Positions 34,713 to 42,529 of a stretch of 64,000 nt of DNA are shown here, in pieces (within the stretch, counting starts at the first letter, position 1; every line of letters begins with the position of its first letter). The stretch is from an uncultured Tateyamaria sp. (GTDB taxonomy: Bacteria; Pseudomonadota; Alphaproteobacteria; Rhodobacterales; Rhodobacteraceae): assembly GCF_947503415.1 (NCBI RefSeq), contig NZ_CANNDS010000001.1, positions 1,336,501-1,400,500 on the forward strand. The letters run 5' to 3'. Below the pieces are notes generated by a model. The model was not told the origin of the DNA. It worked only from the letters and a program-made list of their open reading frames with translations, and searched no databases. The translations under genes and the position numbers were made by a program.

Positions 34713-35479
34713 GTGTGCATCTCACGTCTCCAGTCATTCACGATGCCGGTCGCTGTGCTGTCCGCCGGCGTGAACGCGACGTCGGTTTCCAGCACGGTCG
34801 TGTCCAGATGCACTCTGGCGATTGTGCGGTTCGTCGCCGGTTTCGATGTCCACGCCAGCCCGGCTGCATCCAGCAAATCGCCCATGGGTACGGTGCCGGG
34901 TGCGGCGACGTTCAAAATCTTTGGCAGATGTGTTTGCGTTGCGAGGGTTTTGAGGACCTGCGCCAATTTGGTGGGGCCAATGTAGCTGCGCGATGGGGTC
35001 GTCCCGTCGTCCAGTTGATCGAGTTGAAAGCCGGGTTTCCAGTTGCCGAGGATCGCGTCCGCGCCCGCCACATTTCCAAGGCGCAGCACGGTGCATGGAT
35101 TGGCATGGTCGGCGGCCATCTGTTCCATCTCCAGTTTAGACTGCCCATAAGGGCTTTGGGCAGAGGTTGGACCATCCTCGGACAACGGGCCTTGCAACGC
35201 GCCGTAGACCGCCGCGGATGAGAACAGGAACACGTGCGCACCTTGGGCAGCATCCAGCGTTTTGCGCGCGACCGTTACATTGACATCCATCGGTGCGCCG
35301 GAGGAAGGCGTTGCACCGGCAAAACAAAAGATGACGTCCGCACCTGTCAATGCCCGCTTTAGCGCAGCGAGGTCATCGATATCTGCCTCGGCCCGCGTGG
35401 TCCATGTGGCGTCGCCGGGCCACCGGGGTCGAAGCAGTTGCCCCAGCTTTCCCCCTGCACCAAGCATTACGATGCGCAT
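34709..35479 (-). CDS. NAD-dependent epimerase/dehydratase family protein
   Basis: A 256-residue extended SDR: GAGGKLG (7-13) binds the dinucleotide, FLFSSAAVYG and YGQSK supply the Ser and the Tyr-Lys pair. It is shorter than typical 320-residue epimerases. WbpV-like ketoreductases, which reduce the 4-keto sugar made by WbpM, are of this kind and fit the cluster; GalE-type epimerisation is the alternative. It lies between GT4 (3-nt gap) and the phosphoglycosyl transferase (4-nt overlap). Confidence 0.85.
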   Translation of the reverse strand: MRIVMLGAGGKLGQLLRPRWPGDATWTTRAEADIDDLAALKRALTGADVIFCFAGATPSSGAPMDVNVTVARKTLDAAQGAHVFLFSSAAVYGALQGPLSEDGPTSAQSPYGQSKLEMEQMAADHANPCTVLRLGNVAGADAILGNWKPGFQLDQLDDGTTPSRSYIGPTKLAQVLKTLATQTHLPKILNVAAPGTVPMGDLLDAAGLAWTSKPATNRTIARVHLDTTVLETDVAFTPADSTATGIVNDWRREMHT

Positions 35480-35482
35480 AGC

Positions 35483-36730
35483 TCAGACCATCGCGATCTG
35501 CTTGTCCGCCGGAACCAATGCGTTGATCTGGCGAATATGTTCGGGCAGGCAGACCGTTTCGAAATCGTAGGTGTCGACAACGTGTCGCCGCGCGGAAGGG
35601 CCGATATGGGCGTAGTCGCGTGGCTTTTCCAACACGTCGACCACCTGGGCCGCAATCGCTTCGGGATCGAAGAAGTCGACCAGCAACCCGGTTTTGCCGT
35701 GTTCCATCGCCTCGCGCACCGGGGCCACGTCGCTGGCAACAATGGTCGCTTCCATCGACATGCTTTCAAGCAGGGACCACGACAGCACAAACGGCATCGA
35801 CAGGTAGATGTGGCAGGTGCTGATCTGGATGATGTTCTGGTAGCTTTCATAGGGCACCTGGCCCAGGAAATGCAGTCTGTCCCAGTCCAGCAGATGACCC
35901 ACTTCGGCCTCCATCTGGCCGCGCAGCCCGCCGGGGTGCTTGCTTTTGCCACCATAGGAGACGTCGTTGCCGCCGATCACCAGAATCCGGGCATTGGGCC
36001 GCGCCTTCTGGATCTTGGGCACCGCGCGCATGAACTGGTGATAGCCCCGTGTGGTCTCGAGGTTGCGGGACATAAACGTCACGATCTCGTCCTTGGACGT
36101 CAATGGTCGGCCAATGCGTCCAAGGTTCACCTGCGCCTTCTTGTTCGGCTTCAGCTTGTCCGTACGGATGCCGTCATGGCACACATAGATTTTGTCGTGA
36201 AAATTCTTTGGGAATCGGTCCCGCTGCCAAAATGTTGGGCTGTGCGCCACATCCACCACGTTGATGTTCACCTGTGGCACCACGTTGTGGCCGTGCATGA
36301 TGTATGGCGTGTGTTCGCTGATCGGGTTTTCCGGGTCGAAGCCGACAGGGCCGCCATGCACCGAGTAGTAGTATTCAAAGAACCCGATCATCGGGGTGTC
36401 AGGCACCACTTCGCGAAAGAACGTCATCTCGCCCCAGCCCACGTGACCAATCACGATGTCGGGCGTGAAGCCCTTGTCCACGAGTTGCCGCAATGCACTG
36501 ACGGCGCCAAACCCGTTTCCAGCCGCGTTTTCCCACGTGCGCGACAGGGCGTATGTGTCGTCCTTTGCCTGATGGTGGGACTTGTAAACCACCGTCTGGA
36601 CACCGGAAAACTGCGGTGCCTTCTGGCGTTGGGTCAGAAACACGATCTCGTGCCCGCCTTGCGCAGCCAGCCATTGGATCAATTCGCGGTACTGGCCCGG
36701 CATGTTCTGGTGCACAAACAGTAGCTTCAT
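35483..36730 (-). CDS. Family 4 glycosyltransferase
   Basis: A 415-residue GT-B enzyme. The start at 36730 (MKLLFVHQNMPGQYREL) is typical and follows a GAGGGG-type ribosome site; upstream in-frame codons give 54 basic, unlikely residues. The C-terminal Rossmann domain has RILVIGGNDVSYGG and the nucleotide-sugar site PFVLSWSLLESMSMEATIV in two parts (the ESM...A stretch replaces the common E-x7-E motif). It should add a sugar to the lipid-linked glycan built by the downstream genes. Confidence 0.88.
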   Translation of the reverse strand: MKLLFVHQNMPGQYRELIQWLAAQGGHEIVFLTQRQKAPQFSGVQTVVYKSHHQAKDDTYALSRTWENAAGNGFGAVSALRQLVDKGFTPDIVIGHVGWGEMTFFREVVPDTPMIGFFEYYYSVHGGPVGFDPENPISEHTPYIMHGHNVVPQVNINVVDVAHSPTFWQRDRFPKNFHDKIYVCHDGIRTDKLKPNKKAQVNLGRIGRPLTSKDEIVTFMSRNLETTRGYHQFMRAVPKIQKARPNARILVIGGNDVSYGGKSKHPGGLRGQMEAEVGHLLDWDRLHFLGQVPYESYQNIIQISTCHIYLSMPFVLSWSLLESMSMEATIVASDVAPVREAMEHGKTGLLVDFFDPEAIAAQVVDVLEKPRDYAHIGPSARRHVVDTYDFETVCLPEHIRQINALVPADKQIAMV

Positions 36731-36782
36731 CTGCCCCTCGTTCCTTTTTGGCTTGGATACATGGCGCTGGCCTGCGCTGCAA

Positions 36783-37805
36783 TCACGGCTGTGCCGGCCA
36801 CATCGAACCAGTGCCGCGCTTTTCCTGCCCGGGGCTGAGGCCAAAGGTGCCGCGGTAGCTTTTGGAGAAATGCGAGAGCGATCGGAAGCCACAAGCGACG
36901 CAGATGTCGGTGACGCTCAGGCTGGTCTGGCGCAGCAGCCCGCGCGCCTTTTCGAGCCTGAGTTGCAGGTAGTGCCGTTTGGGCGACATACCCAGATGCT
37001 TGGCAAAAAGACGTTCAAGCTGCCGCGTACTGAGTTCGATCAAATCCGCGATCTCGTCCGGGCGCAGCGGATCTTCAAGGTTGTTTTCCATGATCTGAAG
37101 CGCCATGCCCAGCTTGCCATGCGCCATGTCGGGCCGCGCCCGGCGCGACAGGCGCTGGCCGTGGCTGGCCGCACGCGGGTCGGTATAGACCATCTGGTCC
37201 GCGACCCATGTGGCAAGGTCGATCCCGTAGTCCGACTTGATCCGGTCCAGCATCATGTCCATCGACGCGGCCCCGCCTGCGGTCGTGAAGATGCGCCCAT
37301 CCTTGGAATAGAGACTGTTTTCTATGACCACATCCGGGAGCAACTCGATCAGCGCATCGCGGTATTCCCAATGGGTGGTGACCGTCTTGCCAGCGAGGAG
37401 GCCCGCCAAAGCCAATGTGTAAGTGCCCGAGGATAGCGCGCCGAAATCCATGCCTTTGCGCGTTTCGCGGCGCAGCCAGTTGAGGATCAGTTTGCTGCTG
37501 CCCTCGGCCGCGCAGTTGCCTGCGCAGACGACAAGCGTTTCATCGCGGGACAGGTCTGGCAGAGCCGCGTCCACTGCGGTGGTGATGCCATTGTAGGCGG
37601 GCACCGGATCGCCCGTTTCCCCGATCACGCGCCACGTATAGAACACCTGACCCGACGGATGCAGGTTGGCGAGGCTGAGTGCCTCAAGCGCGCAGGCAAA
37701 GCCCAGTTGGGAATAGCCGGGGACAAGCAGAAAGGCATAGCGCCTTGGCTGTGTCGCCTCAGGCGGCAAGAGCCGCGTCCAGAAGCGCACGCACCCTACG
37801 GGCAT
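36783..37805 (-). CDS. GlxA-family AraC-type transcriptional regulator
   Basis: A 340-residue regulator. Residues about 20-200 are a DJ-1/PfpI-like domain (FLLVPGYSQLGFACALEAL, and the elbow VVCAGNCAAEG); residues about 235-330 are an AraC/XylS DNA-binding domain with the two helix-turn-helix motifs (STRQLERLFAKHLGMSP and VTDICVACGFRSLSHFSKSY). Known relatives control carnitine, choline, glycine-betaine and arginine catabolism. The ATG at 37805 overlaps the upstream thioredoxin-like gene by 47 nt; a TTG at 37769 would shorten the overlap. Target unknown. Confidence 0.9.
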   Translation of the reverse strand: MPVGCVRFWTRLLPPEATQPRRYAFLLVPGYSQLGFACALEALSLANLHPSGQVFYTWRVIGETGDPVPAYNGITTAVDAALPDLSRDETLVVCAGNCAAEGSSKLILNWLRRETRKGMDFGALSSGTYTLALAGLLAGKTVTTHWEYRDALIELLPDVVIENSLYSKDGRIFTTAGGAASMDMMLDRIKSDYGIDLATWVADQMVYTDPRAASHGQRLSRRARPDMAHGKLGMALQIMENNLEDPLRPDEIADLIELSTRQLERLFAKHLGMSPKRHYLQLRLEKARGLLRQTSLSVTDICVACGFRSLSHFSKSYRGTFGLSPGQEKRGTGSMWPAQP

Positions 37806-38157
37806 AGGGTTCGTTCACCAACCGGGTCACTTCATCGCCGTTCTTCATCACCAGCAGGGTCGAGCGCCGTTCGACCTTGAGCCGTTGGGTCATTTGCGAC
37901 GGTCCAAACGTGTCCCAATCGACGTCCACAAAGGTGAGGTTGCTGTAGGCGGGGTTTTCGGCCAGCGCCTCGGCAATCAGATCGGCTTTGATCTGGCAGG
38001 TGAGCGACCACGACGCGCGGAAATTCATCACAACCGTTTGATCGGTGCTGCGCAGGTCACGCCAGACGGCGGGTGTGTAGGTTTCGGCAGGATAGGCCGC
38101 GCCAAGCGTGGGCACCGACAGGGCAGCAGCAGATAAAATGAACGTGCGGCGGTGCAT
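37759..38157 (-). CDS. Exported monothiol thioredoxin-fold protein
   Basis: A 132-residue protein with an N-terminal signal of twin-arginine type (HRRTFILSAAALSVP) and a thioredoxin/DsbD-gamma-like fold (VVMNFRASWSLTCQIKADL, then TFVDVDW and STLLVMKNGDEV). The redox motif is SLTC instead of CxxC: the first cysteine is Ser and only the second is kept, the sole cysteine of the mature chain. That rules out ordinary disulfide exchange and suggests a monothiol or binding role. GGAG lies 8 nt before the ATG. Its 3' end overlaps the GlxA-type regulator. Confidence 0.8.
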   Translation of the reverse strand: MHRRTFILSAAALSVPTLGAAYPAETYTPAVWRDLRSTDQTVVMNFRASWSLTCQIKADLIAEALAENPAYSNLTFVDVDWDTFGPSQMTQRLKVERRSTLLVMKNGDEVTRLVNEPYARRVRALLDAALAA

Positions 38158-38229
38158 CAAATGGGCTCCGGAAGTTTGAAATCTGCGGCCACCATATTGC
38201 CGGTGTCGCCACGCGCAAGAGCGCGATTG

Positions 38230-39099
38230 TCAGCTTTTGACTTGTCGTGACAATTGAACCGCAAGAATGCCCACCGTGATGATGGCAACGCCGATGATAT
38301 CGAGCAGGCCCAGCCGTTCGCCCAGCAAGGCCGCGGCGATGGCCACGCCGAAGAACGGGTTGAGAAAGTGGAAGGTCGCGGCCTTGGTGGCACCAATGCG
38401 GGCGACCAGTGCGAACCAGATCAGGGTTGCGGCAAGACCGGGGATGAAAACTGTGTAGGTGAACGCGACGTACAACGCAGGCGTCGGTGTGACCTCAATC
38501 GTCTCTATAAAGGCGGAAACGATGCCCAGAACGATGGCGCCCACGAACATTTGCAGGCCCACAACCATCATCAGATTGCCGCCCGAGGACATGGTGCGCA
38601 TGGAGAGCGTGGCGATCGTGAGGGCAATGGCGGCGATGACGCAGAGTGCGACGCCATAGACGTCCACGCCCGCATCAAGCCGCGCCGACATGATCAGCGT
38701 CACGCCCGTGATCCCCAGCACCAGCCCGATGATCCCAAGCGGCGGCAGCTTGTCCCGAAATACGACCCAACCCGCGAACGCCACCATCAGCGGCATTGTC
38801 GACGCGATGATCGACGCCAGCGACGCCTCGACCGTTTGCATGGCGTAGAAGTTGAGGCCCAGATAGATCGCATTCTGGCAGAGCCCGAAGATCAGCGTGG
38901 CCCGCCACTGGTCGCGCGTCAGGTTCCACGTCTGCCCCATCATCCGGGCGATCGCGACGCCGATGATCCCGGCAATAAAGAACCGTAGCGACGAGGCGGC
39001 AAGCGGGGGCGCATGGGTGACGATGATCCGGGCAGAGGTGAAAGCCGACGACCAGATCAGGGCAAAGGTCAGGCCCATCAGAAGTGCGCGGATGTCCAT
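38230..39099 (-). CDS. DMT-superfamily (EamA) transporter
   Basis: A 289-residue inner-membrane protein with ten predicted helices in two EamA repeats (for example LMGLTFALIWSSAFTSARI at the start and TKAATFHFLNPFFGVAIAAAL in the second half). The start at 39099 (MDIRALL) follows AAAGGGA; a longer frame from 39165 adds an unlikely 22-residue leader. Family members export amino acids, nucleosides or drugs; no hint of substrate here. It is divergent from the DUF3179 gene. Confidence 0.92.
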   Translation of the reverse strand: MDIRALLMGLTFALIWSSAFTSARIIVTHAPPLAASSLRFFIAGIIGVAIARMMGQTWNLTRDQWRATLIFGLCQNAIYLGLNFYAMQTVEASLASIIASTMPLMVAFAGWVVFRDKLPPLGIIGLVLGITGVTLIMSARLDAGVDVYGVALCVIAAIALTIATLSMRTMSSGGNLMMVVGLQMFVGAIVLGIVSAFIETIEVTPTPALYVAFTYTVFIPGLAATLIWFALVARIGATKAATFHFLNPFFGVAIAAALLGERLGLLDIIGVAIITVGILAVQLSRQVKS

Positions 39100-39230
39100 G
39101 GCCGTCCCTTTCGTCTTGGGCCGGACGTTCGGGGAAATCAGGCAGGGATGCAAGGCACTGATCACGACCCTGTTGGATGTATGTGATCAGTGTCTGGCCC
39201 ATGTATGGTGCCAATCGAAGGAGCCTTGCC

Positions 39231-40598
39231 ATGACCCTGACCCGCCGCGCCTTTGGGGGCCTCACCCTGTCGGGGGCCTTGTTGCCCCATACTGCGTTCG
39301 CGCAAGAGATCAGCGCGCTTGACGCAATGCGCGCGCCGCTGTCGGCGACCACCAGCGAGTTTGCGGCCGCAATGGCCTGGGTCACAGAACGCGGGTCGCC
39401 GGATATGGCTGCCGCCTTGATCACCGGTTTGCGCTTTTCCCGGTCACGTGGGCCGCAGATAGCCGAGACGCTGACGGCCATCACGGGAGAGGATCATTTT
39501 ACCGACTGGTTCCAGTGGATGCTGTGGCAGGAACAGAACCCGCAGATCACGCCGCATCTAGACTTCCCGACCTTTAAACGCGAGATTTTGCTGCGGGTCG
39601 ATGAGAATTTCGATCTGTTCCTGCGGCCTGAGCATATCCAGCCGGACCAGATGCGCATCCGGCTGGAGGAGATCACGTGGGGCGGTGTGGTCAAGGACGG
39701 TATCCCGTCACTCGACAACCCTGAACTGATCGCCGCGGGCGATGCGGAGTACCTGCGCGACGACGATCTGGTCTTTGGTGTGTCGATCAACGGTGATGTG
39801 CGGGCGTATCCGCTACGGATCATGGGCTGGCACGAGATGTTTAACGAGGTGATTGGCGGTGTGCCAGTCGCGCTTGCGTATTGCACCCTTTGTGGGTCGG
39901 GTATTCTGTTTGAAACGGATGTGGCGGGGCGGTCAGACCCGCTGGTCTTTGGATCGTCCGGGTTTCTCTATCGGTCGAACAAGCTGATGTTTGACCGCGA
40001 AACGCATTCGCTTTGGAACCAGTGGACGGGCAAGCCTGTGGTCGGTCCGCTTGTGAACAGCGGGATCGAGTTGCAGCAGCGTCCGGTGGTGATCACCACC
40101 TGGGACAGCTGGAAGGCGTCCAATCCGGGGACGAAAGTGCTGAGCCTCGATACCGGGTTCCGGCGGGATTACGGCTCTGGCGTGGTCTACAATGACTACT
40201 TCGCCTCACCCGATCTGATGTTCCCGGCGCAGGTGGACGAACGGCAGTTGGCGCAAAAAGACTACATCTTTGCCGTGCGCCAATTCGGCGCTGCCCGCGC
40301 GTGGCCGTTGGAGGCGTTTGACGGGCGTCCCATTATCAATGACGCGATTGCTGGTACGCCGCTCTTGTTGATCGGTGATGTAGAGACGCGGAGCGTGCGC
40401 GCTTACGAGCGCAAGGACCTGACATTTACCCCCGCAAACGGTCGGCTGCTGGACAACACCGGCGCGGAATGGCGCGTGACCGAAGATGCGCTCATTGGAC
40501 CAGACGGGGCGACGATGCCGCGCGTGGCGGGGCACATCAGCTACTGGTTTGCATGGGACAACTATCTGGGGGACGCGGCCACGGTGTTCGACGGCTGA
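39231..40598 (+). CDS. Exported DUF3179-domain protein
   Basis: A 455-residue protein from the ATG at 39231, preceded by AAGGAG. Residues 1-25 are a Tat-like signal (LTRRAFGGLTLSGALLPHTAFA). The DUF3179 region (about 150-430) is recognised by VSINGDVRAYPLRIMGWHEMFNEV, split by the cysteine pair ALAYCTLCGSG, and by SGFLYRSNKLMFDRETHSLWNQ, QRPVVITTWDSWKASNPGTKVL in parts. The two-cysteine YCTLCGS motif and periplasmic location suggest metal or redox chemistry, but the family has no proven function. It is followed by the HU gene terminator on the other strand. Confidence 0.88.
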   Translation: MTLTRRAFGGLTLSGALLPHTAFAQEISALDAMRAPLSATTSEFAAAMAWVTERGSPDMAAALITGLRFSRSRGPQIAETLTAITGEDHFTDWFQWMLWQEQNPQITPHLDFPTFKREILLRVDENFDLFLRPEHIQPDQMRIRLEEITWGGVVKDGIPSLDNPELIAAGDAEYLRDDDLVFGVSINGDVRAYPLRIMGWHEMFNEVIGGVPVALAYCTLCGSGILFETDVAGRSDPLVFGSSGFLYRSNKLMFDRETHSLWNQWTGKPVVGPLVNSGIELQQRPVVITTWDSWKASNPGTKVLSLDTGFRRDYGSGVVYNDYFASPDLMFPAQVDERQLAQKDYIFAVRQFGAARAWPLEAFDGRPIINDAIAGTPLLLIGDVETRSVRAYERKDLTFTPANGRLLDNTGAEWRVTEDALIGPDGATMPRVAGHISYWFAWDNYLGDAATVFDG

Positions 40599-40601
40599 AT
40601 G

Positions 40602-40626
40602 AAAAAGGGCCGCCCGAAGGCGACCC
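40602..40626 (-). terminator. Intrinsic terminator of the HU gene
   Basis: On the minus strand GGGTCGCC pairs with GGCGGCCC (one G-U) around a UUCG tetraloop, followed by five U. It begins 25 nt past the HU stop codon and abuts the convergent DUF3179 gene. Confidence 0.92.
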
Positions 40627-40650
40627 TGAAGTCCGTCGATACAGATCGAC

Positions 40651-40938
40651 TTAGCCGTTCACGCTGTCTTTCAGCGCTTTGGCGATGGTCATTTTCACGA
40701 CCTTGTCCGCTTCTTTCTTGAACTGCTCACCCGTGGCAGGGTTGCGCACCATACGCTCGGGGCGCTCGCGGCAATAGATTTTGCCAACGCCCGGCAGAGT
40801 GACTGCGCCACCGCCGGAAACTTCCTTGGTGATCAGGCCGCAGATTGCGTCAAGCGCGCCGCCTGCGGATTTCTTGTCTGTCCCCATTTCTTCGGCCAGT
40901 GCGGCGACGAGTTGGGTTTTTGTCATTGGTTTTGCCAT
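40651..40938 (-). CDS. HU-family DNA-binding protein
   Basis: A 95-residue histone-like protein. The start at 40938 (MAKPMTKTQLVAALAEEMG) follows GAAGGAGA; earlier in-frame codons add an implausible leader. The dimerisation helices (about 6-45), the LPGVGKIYCRERPERMVRNPATGE DNA-binding arm (split around the conserved Arg-Asn-Pro-x-Thr-Gly) and the C-terminal helix are all present. HU bends and compacts DNA in the nucleoid. It is monocistronic with a strong intrinsic terminator. Confidence 0.95.
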   Translation of the reverse strand: MAKPMTKTQLVAALAEEMGTDKKSAGGALDAICGLITKEVSGGGAVTLPGVGKIYCRERPERMVRNPATGEQFKKEADKVVKMTIAKALKDSVNG

Positions 40939-41068
40939 TTCATGGTCTCCTTCGTCCGCCCGACAACTTGGGCCTCTGCTCCGCAATATAACGGAATGTT
41001 GTGCGAACACACAACGAATAGTGGCCTATGGCAAGCCAAAATAAGGGGTTTTCCGCTGTTTTTCGCCG

Positions 41069-42529
41069 TTAAAGGAAGGCTGTTTCCTCAAACGAGCGCA
41101 ATTTCCGGCTATGAATGCGTTCCAGCGGCATGGTTCGCAGGTGTTCCATCGCGTGGATTCCGATCATCAAATGTCGCGCGACCTGCTCTTTGTAGAAGTT
41201 CGAGGCCATGCCAGGCAGCTTCAATTCACCATGCAAAGGCTTGTCAGATACGCATAGCAGCGTGCCGTAGGGCACGCGGAACCGGTAGCCGTTGGCCGCG
41301 ATTGTGGCGCTCTCCATGTCCAGCGCAATGGCACGGGACTGGGACAGGCGCTGCACCGGCCCGTGCTGGTCGCGCAGTTCCCAGTTGCGGTCATCGTAGC
41401 TGGCGACGGTGCCGGTCCGCATGATGCGCTTCAGCTCGTACCCTTCCAACTTGGTGGTCTGCGCCACCGCCTCTTCCAGCGCGATCTGGATTTCTGCAAG
41501 CGCGGGGATCGGCACCCAGGGCGGCAGATCCGTGTCCAGCACGTTGTCTTCACGCAAGTAAGCGTGCGCCAGAACAAAATCCCCAAGGGCCTGAGAGTTC
41601 CGCAGGCCGGCACAGTGGCCCACCATAACCCACGCATGTGGACGCAGCACAGCGATGTGGTCTGTGGCCGTTTTCGCGTTGGAAGGGCCAACCCCGATAT
41701 TGACGAGCGTAATCCCCGACCCGTCCGCCCGCTTGAGGTGGTAGGTGGGCATTTGCGGCATCTTCGGGCTGGCCTCGAGCGGTTGGTCGCCCTTGGTGAT
41801 CTCGGCATTGCCGGTCGAGACAAAGGATGTATAGCCGCTGTCCGGATCATCGAGCTGCGCACGCGCATAGGTTTCGAATTCCGAGACATAGAATTGGTAG
41901 TTGGTGAACAGCACGTGGTTCTGGAAGTGATGTGCGTGTGTGGCAGTGTAGTGTGTCAGCCGCGCCAGCGAATAGTCGATGCGCTGGGCGGTGAACGGCG
42001 CAAGTGGGCCGATGCCGTCCGTCGCCTCGTAGGTGCCGTTGACGATGTCATCGTTTGTGTTGCTCAGGTCCGGCACGTCGAACACGTCGCGCAGGGGAAA
42101 GGCGGCCGCCCCTTGTTGCGGGACGGTGATATCCGGGTCGTTGGCAACGGCAAAGTGCACGGGCATTGGCGTGTTCGAATACCCGATCTCGACCGGTTGG
42201 TCGTGATTTGCGATCAACAGGCCAATCTGCTGTTCAAGGTAGTTCTTGAACAGATCGGGCCGTGTGACCGTCGTGGCATAGGTGCCGGGATCAGCCACGT
42301 GCCCAAAGCTGAGCCGCGTGTCGACGCGCGCATAGCTTGACGTGGTAAACCGGATTTCCGGGTAGTATGCCCTGATCCGTCCTTCGGGCGCGCCGTGTTC
42401 CATCGCGTGCTGAAACTCGCGGCTCAGGAATTGGACGGCATCGTCATAAAGCTCTCGCAGCTGGGCGACGGCTGCCTTGGCATCGTGGAATTCGGTGTGG
42501 CCGTATTCGGCCCGTTCTAGTGTTTTCAT
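41069..42529 (-). CDS. amn: AMP nucleosidase
   Basis: A 486-residue Amn that splits AMP into adenine and ribose 5-phosphate. The N-terminal domain (about 1-180) includes the Amn-specific YPEIRFTTSSYARVDTRLSFGHV region in pieces; the C-terminal nucleoside-phosphorylase fold carries MVGHCAGLRNSQALGDFV and the catalytic-loop ALDMESATIAANGYRF, followed by LCVSDKPLHGE. Length equals the E. coli enzyme. Its ATG overlaps the stop of adenine deaminase (ATGA), so the product adenine is met by its next enzyme made from the same message. Confidence 0.96.
   Translation of the reverse strand: MKTLERAEYGHTEFHDAKAAVAQLRELYDDAVQFLSREFQHAMEHGAPEGRIRAYYPEIRFTTSSYARVDTRLSFGHVADPGTYATTVTRPDLFKNYLEQQIGLLIANHDQPVEIGYSNTPMPVHFAVANDPDITVPQQGAAAFPLRDVFDVPDLSNTNDDIVNGTYEATDGIGPLAPFTAQRIDYSLARLTHYTATHAHHFQNHVLFTNYQFYVSEFETYARAQLDDPDSGYTSFVSTGNAEITKGDQPLEASPKMPQMPTYHLKRADGSGITLVNIGVGPSNAKTATDHIAVLRPHAWVMVGHCAGLRNSQALGDFVLAHAYLREDNVLDTDLPPWVPIPALAEIQIALEEAVAQTTKLEGYELKRIMRTGTVASYDDRNWELRDQHGPVQRLSQSRAIALDMESATIAANGYRFRVPYGTLLCVSDKPLHGELKLPGMASNFYKEQVARHLMIGIHAMEHLRTMPLERIHSRKLRSFEETAFL

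Noticed and set aside
36731-36892. An N-terminal extension of the GT4 protein (54 residues).
   Set aside because: The extension is Arg/Ser/Ala-rich, unlike the family, and the ATG at 36730 has the expected MKLLFVHQN start.
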